NCBI RefSeq assembly: GCF_023630255.1
Contig: NZ_JALPRS010000001.1
Coordinates: forward strand, 2,604,001-2,668,000
Source of the DNA: Pontibacter deserti
GTDB taxonomy: Bacteria > Bacteroidota > Bacteroidia > Cytophagales > Hymenobacteraceae
Direction of reading: 5' to 3'
Length of the DNA stretch: 64,000 nt
Made by a program: the position numbers and the translations under genes. Position 1 is the first letter of the stretch; each line of letters begins with the position of its first letter. A model generated the notes under the pieces. The model had not been told where the DNA came from and made no database searches. It saw only the letters and a program-made list of their open reading frames with translations. Below, piece after piece: positions 27,061 to 36,234 of this stretch.

Positions 27061-30000
27061 ATGTTTAAAGAGATATTCCTGTTTGAGCTGAAGTACCGGA
27101 TGAAGCGTCCGGCAACTTATATATACTTTGCTATCCTGTTCATGATGGCGTACATGGCTATGCTGGCAATTGGTGGTGCCTTTGGAGGTGGCGTAATAAT
27201 TGGAGATGCCAGCGGCGGAAAAGTATATGCCAACTCTCCTTACCAGATCAACTGGATTGTAACGCTGCTGAGTTGGTTTGGTGTGCTGATCACTTGTTCT
27301 ATGATGGGGACACCTATTTTTAGGGACTTCGAGCACAAAACGCATTCGCTGTATTATACCACACCCATCTCTAAGGCAGGCTATATTTTTGGCAGGTTTA
27401 CAGGTTCGTTTCTGGTAACGCTGTTCGTGTTTATGGGTGTAGCGCTTGGTGCCATGTTTGCAACCATTATGCCTTGGATGGAGCCTGAAAAAGTGGGGCC
27501 ATTTAACCTGATGTGGTACATCCAGCCATACTTAACTATCATCATTCCGAACCTGCTGCTAACAGGTGCTATCTTTTTTACACTGGCTACACTTACCCGA
27601 AGTGCGCTTTCAATCTATGTGGGAGGGGTTATCTTTTTAGTGCTGTATGGCATCTCCAGCAGCCTTACCAGTGACCTGGATAATGACTTTATTGCGAACC
27701 TGGTAGACCCAATGGGGGCATCTGCCATTTACTTAACGCAACGTTACTGGACAACCGCCGAGCGCAACACGCTCATGCTCCCTTTCAGTGAATACGTGAT
27801 CATAAACCGGGCGCTCTGGGTAAGTATAGGCATAGCGTTGCTGGCTTTCTGTTATTATAAATTCAGCTTCTCGTTTGCAAATGCAGGTATAAAACTCTTC
27901 CGCCGCCGCAACAGCGCCGAAGCCGCCGGTGCATTTGTACCTTCAGAACGCTTACATCTACCTAAAGTATCGCAAAGCTTCTCGTTTAACCTGAGTCTAA
28001 AGCAGTATTTCAAGCTGAGCAAACTGGAGTTTAACGGCATCATCAAGAGCGTATACTTTATAGCTATCGTTACGGCCGGTATTATCTTCCTGTTTGTATC
28101 GGGGGCGCAGGTTGGTAAGATGTATGATACCAACACCTTCCCGGTTACGTCGCAGGTGGTAACGGTGCTGAACGGTACATTTGCCCTGTTCTTCCTGATC
28201 ATCATTACCTTCTATTCTGGTGAGTTGGTGTGGCGCGAGCGCGATAACCGCATCAACCAGATCTACGATGCCCTGCCAATTCCGAACTGGGTACCATTTG
28301 CTTCTAAAATGACAGCCCTGATGCTGGTGCAGGTAGTGTTACTGTTCGTGATCATGATCTGCGGTATCATCATCCAGACGTTTAAGGGCTACTATAAGTA
28401 TGAACTTGATGTTTACCTGCAGGGCCTGTTTGGCATTCAGTTGATCGATTACCTGTTGCTTTGCGTGCTGGCCATGCTGGTGCAGGTAATTGTGAACAAT
28501 AAATTCATCGGCCACTTTGTGATGGTAGTATATTATTTGCTTAACATCTTTAAGGGTCAGCTTGGTTTTGAGCATACTTTGTACTCTTATAGTTCCGACA
28601 CAGGCATTACTTACTCTGCCATGAATGGTTACGGGCACTTTGTATGGCCTTTTACCATCTACAAAATTTACTGGGGAGCATTTGCGCTGTTGCTGGCTAT
28701 AGTTACAAGTATGCTTTGGTCGCGCGGTGCCGAAAACATGCTAAAGTGGCGCCTGAAACTGGCAAGCATGCAACTCACGAAATCTACTTTATTTGTAGCT
28801 GCTGCCGGGCTTATAATCTTCCTGATTACGGGTAGTTTTATTTTCTACAACACCAACATCCTGAATGAATACCGCACATCAGATGAACAGGAAGAGCGCC
28901 AGGCCAATTACGAGAAACTTTACAAGAAGTATGACGGCATAAAACAGCCCCGCATTACGGATGTAAACCTGAAGGTAGACATTTACCCACAGGAGCGCAT
29001 TTTCGATTTTAAAGGTTACTTCTGGATCAAGAACACACACAACCAGCCAATAGATTCTATCCATATACTGGTTTCGGATGAGGCCGAAGTACGGAAGCTG
29101 GAATTTGAGAAGCCGGCAAAACTGGCTATGCATGACAAAAACTATGGCTACCGGATTTATAAGTTAACCAAATCAATGCAGCCCGGCGATTCGATGCGCC
29201 TGCACATGGACCTGCACTATGCTACCAAAGGTTTCCGTAACAGTGGCTCCAATACAGGTATAGTTTACAACGGTACATTTATCAACAGCGAGTATTTGCC
29301 TAAAATTGGCTACCAGTCAGGTATAGAGCTGAGCGAAGATGACTTGCGCAAAGAGCATGGACTGAAACCAAAGCCACGCATGGCCGATGTGAACGATTCT
29401 GTTGCCCGTATGAATACCTACATCAGCAAAGAAGCTGACTGGATAACGTTCGAAACTACTGTCAGCACTATCCCGAGCCAGATTGCGATTGCACCGGGTT
29501 ATTTGCAGAAGGAATGGACAAAGAATGGCCGCCGCTATTTCCATTACAAAATGGATGCGCCTATACTTAACTTCTATTCTTTCCTGTCAGCTGATTACCA
29601 GGTGAAGAAAGACCACTGGAAAGGCAAAAATGGCCAGGATGTAGCTATTGAAATTTACTACCACAAAGGCCACGAGTATAACCTGGACCGCATGATAAAA
29701 TCGGTAAAGAAATCACTGGATTACTTTACCGAAAACTTCAGCCCGTACCAGCACAAACAGGTGCGCATACTGGAGTTCCCGGGTTACCAAACCTTTGCTC
29801 AATCGTTCCCGAACACCATACCTTACTCTGAGGCCATTGGTTTTATAGCTGATGTAGACGATAAGGACCCAGAAGATGTGGATTACCCGTTTTATGTAAC
29901 CGCGCACGAAGTGGCGCACCAGTGGTGGGCACACCAGGTGATAGGCGGCGATGTGCAGGGCTCGGTACTAATGTCGGAAACGATGAGCCAGTACAGTGCC

Positions 30001-30693
30001 CTGATGGTCATGAAGCATGAGTACGGCGAAGAAAGAATGAACAAGTTCCTGAAATACGAACTGAACTCTTACCTGCTTGGCCGCACTACAGAACGCAAGA
30101 AAGAGATGCCGCTTTATAAAGTGGAAAACCAGGGGTACATCCATTACCGAAAAGGCAGCGTGGTAATGTATGCTCTGGCAGATTATATAGGCGAAGAGAA
30201 CCTGAACAAGGCGTTGCGGAAGTATATTCAGAAAGTGGGTTTCCAGCGAGCTCCTTATACCAATTCCATCGAGTTCATGAGCTATATCCGCGAGGCTACC
30301 CCAGACTCGCTGCAATACCTGGTAAAAGATATGTTCGAGAACATTACGCTGTACGAGAACAAGACTACAGATGCTACTTACAAAAAGCTGTCTGACGGCA
30401 AGTATAAAGTTACGTTTACGGTTGATGCTAAGAAACTATACGCCGACAGCCTGGGCACCGAATCTCCGGCCAAGATGAACGACTGGGTTGATGTTGGTGT
30501 GTTGGCCCGCCATAAAGTAGAAGGAAACTGGCAAGACAAACCGCTTTATATGAAGAAGCACAAACTAAAATCTGGTGTAAACAAGTTTGAGTTTATAGTT
30601 AATGAAAAACCAGAAAAAGCAGGAATAGACCCGCTGAACATACTGATAGACCGAAACCCGACCGACAATACCAAAAAAGTTACGGAAGGGTAA
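27061..30693 (+). CDS. ABC transporter permease fused to M1-family aminopeptidase
   Basis: A 1210-residue fusion. Residues 1-600 hold two ABC-2-type permease blocks with about twelve hydrophobic segments. From about 620 the chain leaves the membrane (the next charged stretch is EYRTSDEQEERQANYEKLYKKYDG) and becomes an M1 metallopeptidase. HEVAH at residues 949-953 supplies zinc ligands and the catalytic glutamate, and Glu973 in SETMSQY is the likely third ligand. The spacing from HEVAH to that glutamate is 19 residues instead of the canonical 18. The fusion is a known Bacteroidota architecture. It suggests coupling of peptide processing or sensing to transport, but the substrate is not known. 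Confidence 0.9.
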   Translation: MFKEIFLFELKYRMKRPATYIYFAILFMMAYMAMLAIGGAFGGGVIIGDASGGKVYANSPYQINWIVTLLSWFGVLITCSMMGTPIFRDFEHKTHSLYYTTPISKAGYIFGRFTGSFLVTLFVFMGVALGAMFATIMPWMEPEKVGPFNLMWYIQPYLTIIIPNLLLTGAIFFTLATLTRSALSIYVGGVIFLVLYGISSSLTSDLDNDFIANLVDPMGASAIYLTQRYWTTAERNTLMLPFSEYVIINRALWVSIGIALLAFCYYKFSFSFANAGIKLFRRRNSAEAAGAFVPSERLHLPKVSQSFSFNLSLKQYFKLSKLEFNGIIKSVYFIAIVTAGIIFLFVSGAQVGKMYDTNTFPVTSQVVTVLNGTFALFFLIIITFYSGELVWRERDNRINQIYDALPIPNWVPFASKMTALMLVQVVLLFVIMICGIIIQTFKGYYKYELDVYLQGLFGIQLIDYLLLCVLAMLVQVIVNNKFIGHFVMVVYYLLNIFKGQLGFEHTLYSYSSDTGITYSAMNGYGHFVWPFTIYKIYWGAFALLLAIVTSMLWSRGAENMLKWRLKLASMQLTKSTLFVAAAGLIIFLITGSFIFYNTNILNEYRTSDEQEERQANYEKLYKKYDGIKQPRITDVNLKVDIYPQERIFDFKGYFWIKNTHNQPIDSIHILVSDEAEVRKLEFEKPAKLAMHDKNYGYRIYKLTKSMQPGDSMRLHMDLHYATKGFRNSGSNTGIVYNGTFINSEYLPKIGYQSGIELSEDDLRKEHGLKPKPRMADVNDSVARMNTYISKEADWITFETTVSTIPSQIAIAPGYLQKEWTKNGRRYFHYKMDAPILNFYSFLSADYQVKKDHWKGKNGQDVAIEIYYHKGHEYNLDRMIKSVKKSLDYFTENFSPYQHKQVRILEFPGYQTFAQSFPNTIPYSEAIGFIADVDDKDPEDVDYPFYVTAHEVAHQWWAHQVIGGDVQGSVLMSETMSQYSALMVMKHEYGEERMNKFLKYELNSYLLGRTTERKKEMPLYKVENQGYIHYRKGSVVMYALADYIGEENLNKALRKYIQKVGFQRAPYTNSIEFMSYIREATPDSLQYLVKDMFENITLYENKTTDATYKKLSDGKYKVTFTVDAKKLYADSLGTESPAKMNDWVDVGVLARHKVEGNWQDKPLYMKKHKLKSGVNKFEFIVNEKPEKAGIDPLNILIDRNPTDNTKKVTEG

Positions 30694-30721
30694 CTAGAAC
30701 CTATAGTTTAGTTTGAACACA

Positions 30722-30749
30722 GAAGCCATACCCTAACAAGTATGGCTTC
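30722..30749 (+). terminator. Terminator of the ABC transporter operon
   Basis: GAAGCCATAC and GTATGGCTTC form a perfect 10-bp stem with an 8-nt loop, followed by ACTTTTT. Confidence 0.85.
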
Positions 30750-30908
30750 ACTTTTTGGTCGCTGATTATACTTCCAGAAGTGCTGTAATCGTTTCTCTAT
30801 ACTTGTTGTAAGTACGGAACGAAGTAACCTAACTGTTTACCAGCACAAACTTTTGGCAAAGAAATTGCACCACTTTGGCTTAGTTCCTGTTATTTGATCA
30901 ATAATTTA

Positions 30909-30916
30909 TAGCTTTG
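30909..30916 (+). promoter_or_regulatory. Promoter -7 box for the 30931-31488 gene
   Basis: TAGCTTTG matches TAnnTTTG and lies 14 bp before the ATG. The only nearby TTTG (30893-30896) is too close to serve as -33. Confidence 0.4.
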
Positions 30917-30930
30917 CCTACACAATCCAT

Positions 30931-31488
30931 ATGAACATGCGTTACCTAGCATTCTTAGTCATCATCCTTATAGCTGGCGTTGCCTTTGCTGCACCAAAAC
31001 TTAAAAAGGTGAATATTACTAAAGAAATCAGCATCCTGTTACCGAAGGATTTTACCCCGATGACAGACGATGACATTGCCCGTGAGTACCCGGCAACCAC
31101 CAGGCCTTTGGCAGCTTACACCAGCCCCGACCGTAATATTGACTTCAGTTTAACTCAGAAGCGCTCTACCTTTAGAGAAAGAGACCTGGAGATGCTGCGC
31201 GAATTTTACAAAGCCAACTTGGTAGAAACATTTACCAATATTGATTTTATCCGTCAGGAAGTAACCGATATTAAAGGCCGGAAATTTATAGTTTTTGAGT
31301 TCGTTTCTAAACTGGCCGATACCCGTGTGGCATCAAACCTGAAACCGGTACAGCAGTACAGCATTGTACAGTATACCATTATTGGCAATCAGCTGCAGAT
31401 CTATACTTTGCATGTGCCGTTCATGCTTAAAAACGACTGGCAGAAAACAGCCCGTGAGATTATGGGTTCTGTTCAAATAAAGAAGTAA
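30931..31488 (+). CDS. Exported protein of unknown function
   Basis: A protein of 185 residues that I do not recognise. The N-terminus MNMRYLAFLVIILIAGVAFAA is a clear signal peptide with an AFA-A cleavage site. The mature part alternates beta-strands and helices: KKVNITKEISILLPKDFTPM resembles the start of small periplasmic domains, and FIVFEFVSKLADTRV and VQYTIIGNQLQIYTLHVP are amphipathic strands. There are no cysteines. Its layout recalls PsbP/DUF1795-like periplasmic proteins, but that is a weak inference. It has its own promoter-like box and terminator, so it is monocistronic. Confidence 0.7.
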   Translation: MNMRYLAFLVIILIAGVAFAAPKLKKVNITKEISILLPKDFTPMTDDDIAREYPATTRPLAAYTSPDRNIDFSLTQKRSTFRERDLEMLREFYKANLVETFTNIDFIRQEVTDIKGRKFIVFEFVSKLADTRVASNLKPVQQYSIVQYTIIGNQLQIYTLHVPFMLKNDWQKTAREIMGSVQIKK

Positions 31489-31506
31489 TTTATAGTTAAC
31501 TATACT

Positions 31507-31539
31507 AAAAAGCCTTTCCCTCACCCGGAAGGGCTTTTT
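31507..31539 (+). terminator. Terminator of the 30931-31488 gene
   Basis: AAAAAGCC-TTTCC pairs with GGAA-GGGCTTTTT around a short loop, with one bulge. Confidence 0.8.
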
Positions 31540-31625
31540 AGTTATCAGAGGAACTGAGTAGCTATTAAGAATAACCAGCGCCTGTAAACTTGCTTAAGCT
31601 ATACTTACCCTATACCTTTACAACT

Positions 31626-32081
31626 ATGGCAACAGACTTTTTATCGATTTATAGTGACGAGTACTTTATGCAGCAGGCTTACCGGCTGGCGCAGCAGGCA
31701 TTTGAAGAAGGCGAGATTCCGATAGGGGCTGTTATAGTTGCCAACAACCGCGTAATTGCCAAAGCTTACAACCAGACAGAAAAACTAAACGATGTAACCG
31801 CTCACGCCGAAATGCTGGCTTTTACAGCCGCATCCGAATACCTAGGCAACAAATACTTACACGATTGTACTTTGTATGTAACCGTAGAACCTTGCGTAAT
31901 GTGTGCCGGAGCAAGTTATTGGGCGCAGCTAAAAAGAGTGGTTTTCGGAACAACGGAGCCTAAACGTGGTTACAGAAGAGTAGGAAATTTGCTGCACCCT
32001 AAAACCGAAATGGTAAGCGGCATTATGGCCCAGGAATGTGCCGCCCTGATGGCTTCGTTTTTTGAAGCAAAAAGAAAATAG
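31626..32081 (+). CDS. tadA: tRNA adenosine(34) deaminase-type nucleoside deaminase
   Basis: A cytidine-deaminase-fold enzyme of 151 residues that converts A34 to inosine in the tRNA-Arg(ACG) anticodon. His60 and Glu62 in TAHAEML, with Cys90 and Cys93 in PCVMCAGA, give the zinc site and the proton shuttle. The C-terminal helix is shorter than in some TadA. I chose the ATG at 31626 because an in-frame TTG 36 bp upstream adds a non-conserved tail. Members of the same family that deaminate guanine or other bases cannot be excluded, but TadA is the usual assignment in this phylum. Confidence 0.88.
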   Translation: MATDFLSIYSDEYFMQQAYRLAQQAFEEGEIPIGAVIVANNRVIAKAYNQTEKLNDVTAHAEMLAFTAASEYLGNKYLHDCTLYVTVEPCVMCAGASYWAQLKRVVFGTTEPKRGYRRVGNLLHPKTEMVSGIMAQECAALMASFFEAKRK

Positions 32082-32168
32082 TTAATTTTGAAACTAACAG
32101 TTTAAGCGCATACGTACTCCTAAGATTGCTACGCATGCTATTTTTCACATATAAAAATATATAAAACT

Positions 32169-32777
32169 ATGGCTTTCGAACTACCGAAACTACCTTATGC
32201 TTACGATGCACTGGAGCCGCATATTGATGCCCGCACCATGGAGATCCATCATACAAAACACCACCAGGCCTATACAGATAACCTGAACAAAGCTATTGCC
32301 GGCACCGACATGGAAGGCAAAAGCATTGAAGAAATTCTGCGTAACCTGGACGGTGAAAACAAAGCAGTGCGTAACAATGGTGGCGGTTACTACAACCACA
32401 ACCTGTTTTGGGAAATTCTTTCTCCGAACGGTGGCGGTCAGCCTTCTGGTGAGCTAGGTGATGCGATCAACTCTACTTTCGGCTCATTCGACCAGTTTAA
32501 AGAGAAGTTTAATGCTGCAGCAGCTACCCGTTTCGGCTCTGGTTGGGCATGGCTTTGCGTAACAAATGGTAAACTGGAGATCTGCTCTACTCCTAACCAG
32601 GATAACACCCTGATGAGCTTTGCAGAAGGTTGTGGTGGCCAGCCTATACTTGGCCTTGATGTGTGGGAGCACGCGTACTACCTGCACTACCAGAACCGCC
32701 GTCCGGACTACATCAACGCTTTTTGGAATGTGGTAAACTGGGAAGAAGTAACAAGACGCTACAACGAAGCAAAGTAG
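32169..32777 (+). CDS. sodA: Superoxide dismutase (Mn/Fe type)
   Basis: A Mn/Fe superoxide dismutase of 202 residues. Metal ligands are His27 in [11 protein letters not shown], the histidine of YYNHNLFW, and the aspartate and histidine of [19 protein letters not shown]. There is no signal peptide, so it acts in the cytoplasm against superoxide, a by-product of the respiratory enzymes encoded nearby. Choice of Mn or Fe cannot be decided reliably from these motifs. The gene stands alone and is followed by a heptad array and a terminator. Confidence 0.95.
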   Translation: MAFELPKLPYAYDALEPHIDARTMEIHHTKHHQAYTDNLNKAIAGTDMEGKSIEEILRNLDGENKAVRNNGGGYYNHNLFWEILSPNGGGQPSGELGDAINSTFGSFDQFKEKFNAAAATRFGSGWAWLCVTNGKLEICSTPNQDNTLMSFAEGCGGQPILGLDVWEHAYYLHYQNRRPDYINAFWNVVNWEEVTRRYNEAK

Positions 32778-32785
32778 TCTTTGAT

Positions 32786-32827
32786 AGACCTTAGATTTTA
32801 GAAGTTAGATATTAGACTTCTTTAGTT
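32786..32827. repeat. Heptad-periodic array after sodA
   Basis: Six 7-bp units (AGACCTT, AGATTTT, AGAAGTT, AGATATT, AGACTTC, TTTAGTT) lie between the sodA stop and its terminator. Confidence 0.65.
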
Positions 32828-32829
32828 AC

Positions 32830-32861
32830 AAAAAGCCCCGCCGGAAACGGTAGGGCTTTTT
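32830..32861. terminator. Bidirectional terminator between sodA and dsbD
   Basis: AAAAAGCCC and GGGCTTTTT pair around an inner CCG/CGG stem with a GAAA tetraloop. Confidence 0.88.
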
Positions 32862-32920
32862 GTTTATAGTGATTAACAGAAATCCTGTTAATCCTTTTCA
32901 GAAAATTTGGGTTTAGACAA

Positions 32921-35125
32921 CTAGTTTTGAGCTATACTTTGACTGTTCTTATAAGCTTCCACACCTGCATCCAGAAACTTAACAAAATTATTTACATTCA
33001 GGTCGTAGGCAATTGGTCTTACCAGTACGTTTTCATTCTCATCCATCAGCACATAGTACGGCTGCGCATTTACATTGAACTTTGTGATCTGGTAATCAGC
33101 GTACTTTTTACCTATAGTTGCTTTCTCTTTACCATCATATTTACTGATATACTTCTCTCCTTCCGGCAGATCGGTTTTATCATCTACATACAAGGCAACA
33201 ATTACATACTCTTCCCGAAGGCGTTTCAGTACTGCTGGGTCAGACCATACATTCGCTTCCATTTCGCGGCAGTTAACGCAGCCGTGGCCGGTAAAGTCTA
33301 TAAATATCGGCTTACCTTGTTCGGCAGCACATTTTTTGGCCTGCTCTAAATCAAAATAACCCTGTAATCCGTGTGGCAGGTGCAGAAAATCAGCATACTT
33401 AGGTGGCTCGCATAGTTGGTTTGCTACCACAGTAGCCGTTGTTGCCCCGCCATTGTTACCTTGTCTGGCTATGGCGTTCAGGTCAAAGTCTTGTGTGGTT
33501 TGCGGTGGCAGATAACCCGATAGCGCTTTGAGTGGCGCTCCAAACATACCCGGAATTAAGTAGATAACGAAGCCAAACGTAACAATAGCAAAGAATAAAC
33601 GCGGCACACTGATATACTTCAGGTCGGAATCGTGAGAGAATTTAAGTTTACCCAGCAGGTAAAAGCCCATTAACGTAAAAATCACTATCCATAAGGCTAA
33701 GTATACTTCACGGTCCAGAATGCCCCAATGATATACCTGATCGGCAACACTCAAAAATTTAAGCGCCAGAGCCAACTCTATAAAACCAAGTACTACTTTA
33801 ACAGAGTTAAGCCACCCGCCAGATTTTGGCAATCCGCTCAGCCACGATGGGAAGATGGCGAACAACGTAAATGGCAGGGCAAAGGCCAGTGAGAAGCCAA
33901 ACATACCCATTACCGGACGTATAGTTTCGCCGCCGGCAGAAGCGACCAGTATACTTCCAACTATAGGCCCTGTGCATGAGAACGATACAAGAGCCAGTGT
34001 AAATGCCATAAAAAATACACCAACCCAGCCTCCACGATCTGCTTGCGCATCTACTTTGGTTAACCAAGAGCTTGGCAGTGTTATCTCAAACATCCCGAAA
34101 AAGGACATTGCAAAAATCAAGAAGATCAGGAAGAACAGCACATTCGGAACCCAGTGTGTACTGATGAAATTAGCGCCATCGGCACCAAACAAGCGAGCTA
34201 CTATCGTACCTATAATGGTATAGATAGCGATGATAGACAAACCATAAACCAATGCCTTAACTATAGCCTGCCCTCTGCTACTGCTACTGCCGGTAAAAAA
34301 GCTTACCGTCATGGGTACCATCGGGAAAACACATGGCGTTAACAAAGCCACCAGGCCCGAACCGAAAGCTACCAGCATAAATGCCCAGAGATCATCTTTA
34401 TCGGTAGCAGGCTTGCCTAAGTCAGGCTGCTGTGTTGCAGGTTGTATCGTTTTAGTATTTTCAGGAGCTGTTATAGTATCTATGGTTGCATCCTGAGAGA
34501 AAGCAGGTGACGTAAGTGTATCAGCATTTACAGGACTTTGTAGCTCACCAGATGGCTGCGCTTCCTGATTTATAGTTTGCGCTGGTTGTTTGGCTGGCAC
34601 ATCAGTTGTAACAGGAGCAGTAGTGGCTTTACCGGTTACCTGTATTTGTTTATTTGTGAAGGTAAATTCATCATCAAACGGAATACAACGCCCATCCACA
34701 TCGGTACACACTTGGTACTCGTAGGTACCTTTTATTAGCAATTCCGGCTTCAGTACTTTGATTTTCTGGCGGAACTGTGCAGTGCCAACAAAGTAAGTAT
34801 ACTCGCCGCCCCACAGGTCGTCGTATTTCTTCTTAGGTTTTACAGGTACTATTTTGCCAACAAGTTCATAAGACGGGTGTTTTGCAAATTTGAATTCGGT
34901 TACCATCGGGCCCAGATCCGGGTCAAAATCCGAAGAGTATAAGTACCAGTCTTTATCAATACGAACATTAAAAATCAATTCAACTTCTTCGCCAACGGCT
35001 ACCTGCTTTTTAGAGGTATCGTAGCTCCAGGAGGCTGGTTTTAGAACTTGTGCAACAGCGCTAATGGCAAATAGCCAGAACAGCGCTACAGCCAATAGGG
35101 TTTTTGATGATGTATGGGTAAGCAT
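32921..35125 (-). CDS. dsbD: Thiol:disulphide interchange protein DsbD
   Basis: A protein of 734 residues with the three-domain DsbD plan. After a signal peptide (residues 1-25, ending AVAQ) comes a periplasmic immunoglobulin-like domain, where the cysteines of CTDVDGRC are the expected redox pair. A low-complexity Gln/Thr/Ala linker (about 165-240) leads to eight hydrophobic segments with LLTPCVFPMVP and SCTGPIVG, the membrane redox pair. The C-terminal thioredoxin domain has CVNC in FTGHGCVNCREME. It carries reducing power from cytoplasmic thioredoxin to periplasmic proteins. The gene is transcribed alone from a divergent spacer. Confidence 0.93.
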   Translation of the reverse strand: MLTHTSSKTLLAVALFWLFAISAVAQVLKPASWSYDTSKKQVAVGEEVELIFNVRIDKDWYLYSSDFDPDLGPMVTEFKFAKHPSYELVGKIVPVKPKKKYDDLWGGEYTYFVGTAQFRQKIKVLKPELLIKGTYEYQVCTDVDGRCIPFDDEFTFTNKQIQVTGKATTAPVTTDVPAKQPAQTINQEAQPSGELQSPVNADTLTSPAFSQDATIDTITAPENTKTIQPATQQPDLGKPATDKDDLWAFMLVAFGSGLVALLTPCVFPMVPMTVSFFTGSSSSRGQAIVKALVYGLSIIAIYTIIGTIVARLFGADGANFISTHWVPNVLFFLIFLIFAMSFFGMFEITLPSSWLTKVDAQADRGGWVGVFFMAFTLALVSFSCTGPIVGSILVASAGGETIRPVMGMFGFSLAFALPFTLFAIFPSWLSGLPKSGGWLNSVKVVLGFIELALALKFLSVADQVYHWGILDREVYLALWIVIFTLMGFYLLGKLKFSHDSDLKYISVPRLFFAIVTFGFVIYLIPGMFGAPLKALSGYLPPQTTQDFDLNAIARQGNNGGATTATVVANQLCEPPKYADFLHLPHGLQGYFDLEQAKKCAAEQGKPIFIDFTGHGCVNCREMEANVWSDPAVLKRLREEYVIVALYVDDKTDLPEGEKYISKYDGKEKATIGKKYADYQITKFNVNAQPYYVLMDENENVLVRPIAYDLNVNNFVKFLDAGVEAYKNSQSIAQN

Positions 35126-35210
35126 AAGCGCTTTTAGTTTTAAATCTGTGCTGCTCTTAAGTTATTTAAGTATAACTGAGAAGCATATGCTATGTTAGCA
35201 ACTATAGCTA

Positions 35211-35218
35211 CAAAAGTA
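35211..35218 (-). promoter_or_regulatory. Promoter -7 box for dsbD
   Basis: On the minus strand this reads TACTTTTG and would give a leader of about 80 nt. No clear -33 element is seen. Confidence 0.4.
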
Positions 35219-35314
35219 AAAAATATATTGCTGCTTTGCGCTACCCACTACATATATGGTTTCCCTTCCGGATGTAAAGCAGCATAACAGATATAAACTA
35301 CATAATTAAAACGA

Positions 35315-35464
35315 TTAATGTGTGCTTTGCTTGCTCCCCTGCCATAATTTGTAATTTATTTTGACTAATAACGTGTACAAGTTCTTCACGCTTTCTGCTT
35401 CCAATTTGTACGATACAGAGCCTGCACGCGTAATCTCTTTAATACTTATCCCAAACTCATCCAT
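35315..35464 (-). CDS. Possible 49-residue protein, unrecognised
   Basis: An ATG at 35464 opens 49 codons (MDEFGISIKEITRAG to the stop at 35315). The residue mix (GSVSYKLEAESVKNLYTLLVKINYKL) reads like a short beta-helix domain and the stretch is less AT-rich than its surroundings. No promoter, terminator or known family supports it. It could be chance in a 605-bp gap (35126-35730) that otherwise holds only the dsbD promoter and very AT-rich sequence. Confidence 0.3.
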   Translation of the reverse strand: MDEFGISIKEITRAGSVSYKLEAESVKNLYTLLVKINYKLWQGSKQSTH

Positions 35465-35676
35465 AAACTTAATACAAATTTTTATAAATATTTTAAAATA
35501 AATATATAAAAACATAACTTTTATTAAATATATTCAGTATATTATACAAGTAAAAGAAAGCAAAATACAAGATAAATACTTTGCTTTTTCGCCCTTAAAA
35601 TTTGGATGTATACCATTTTAGATTGTCTGTTTACTTGGAACTCTGGAATAGAGCTGGCCTGAAAGGAATTATAAGT

Positions 35677-35684
35677 TATCTTTG
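35677..35684 (+). promoter_or_regulatory. Promoter -7 box for the 35731-36039 gene
   Basis: TATCTTTG matches TAnnTTTG and lies 46 bp before the ATG. Confidence 0.45.
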
Positions 35685-35730
35685 AATGTAGAGTAATAAA
35701 GAATAAGTATAACTCAACCAATAAAACACG

Positions 35731-36039
35731 ATGAAACAACGTCTACAGCAAACCGAAGAACAGCTTCTGAAGACAGAGTGCGGAAGAGTGTTTGGCTACA
35801 TCTTTAAAGCTATGAAGCTTGTTCGCGATGAAAAGCATAATTTTCATGTAGTCTATAAAACCATGACGGACGAGTATATCTATTCTTTCTGCAATCCCTT
35901 CCTCGATACCCTGGCACCAAACACGTACAAATTGATTTCAGAAGAAGAAGCAAAGAAAATATTTCTTCCGCGGCTTACTTCTGCTAATGCCCACGAGTTG
36001 TTCACAACCGCCAAGGCATCTTTTGCGCTGCATGCATAG
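35731..36039 (+). CDS. Small cytoplasmic protein of unknown function
   Basis: A protein of 102 residues that I do not recognise. It has no signal peptide. An N-terminal helix rich in Gln, Glu and Lys (MKQRLQQTEEQLLKTE) precedes a compact alpha/beta stretch with HNFHVVYKTMTDEYIYSFCNPFLDTL. Two isolated cysteines do not form a metal site. It has its own -7 box and a 13-bp terminator stem, which strongly suggests a real transcript. Function is open. Confidence 0.7.
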   Translation: MKQRLQQTEEQLLKTECGRVFGYIFKAMKLVRDEKHNFHVVYKTMTDEYIYSFCNPFLDTLAPNTYKLISEEEAKKIFLPRLTSANAHELFTTAKASFALHA

Positions 36040-36061
36040 TTTGATGCCAGAGTATCTTACA

Positions 36062-36093
36062 ACATAAAGGTGCCTTACATGGCACCTTTATGT
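36062..36093 (+). terminator. Terminator of the 35731-36039 gene
   Basis: ACATAAAGGTGCC and GGCACCTTTATGT form a perfect 13-bp stem with a 6-nt loop, followed by TTTTT. Confidence 0.88.
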
Positions 36094-36162
36094 TTTTATA
36101 TGAATACTTTTACCAAAACAGTTCTGAGTGCTATTATATCAGCTAATATTTTCCAAACTATA

Positions 36163-36170
36163 TACATTTG
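36163..36170 (+). promoter_or_regulatory. Promoter -7 box for the 36235-37569 gene
   Basis: TACATTTG matches TAnnTTTG and lies 64 bp before the ATG. Confidence 0.45.
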
Positions 36171-36234
36171 TAGGTTAACATCGTATTTTAGTTAATTTTA
36201 CAGCTCTAGTAGCTTAAGCTTGCTGATATAAACT

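Noticed and set aside
35542..35739. Minus-strand frame of 65 codons
   Set aside because: It overlaps the promoter and start of the 35731 gene and is composed of AT-rich, hydrophobic chance sequence.
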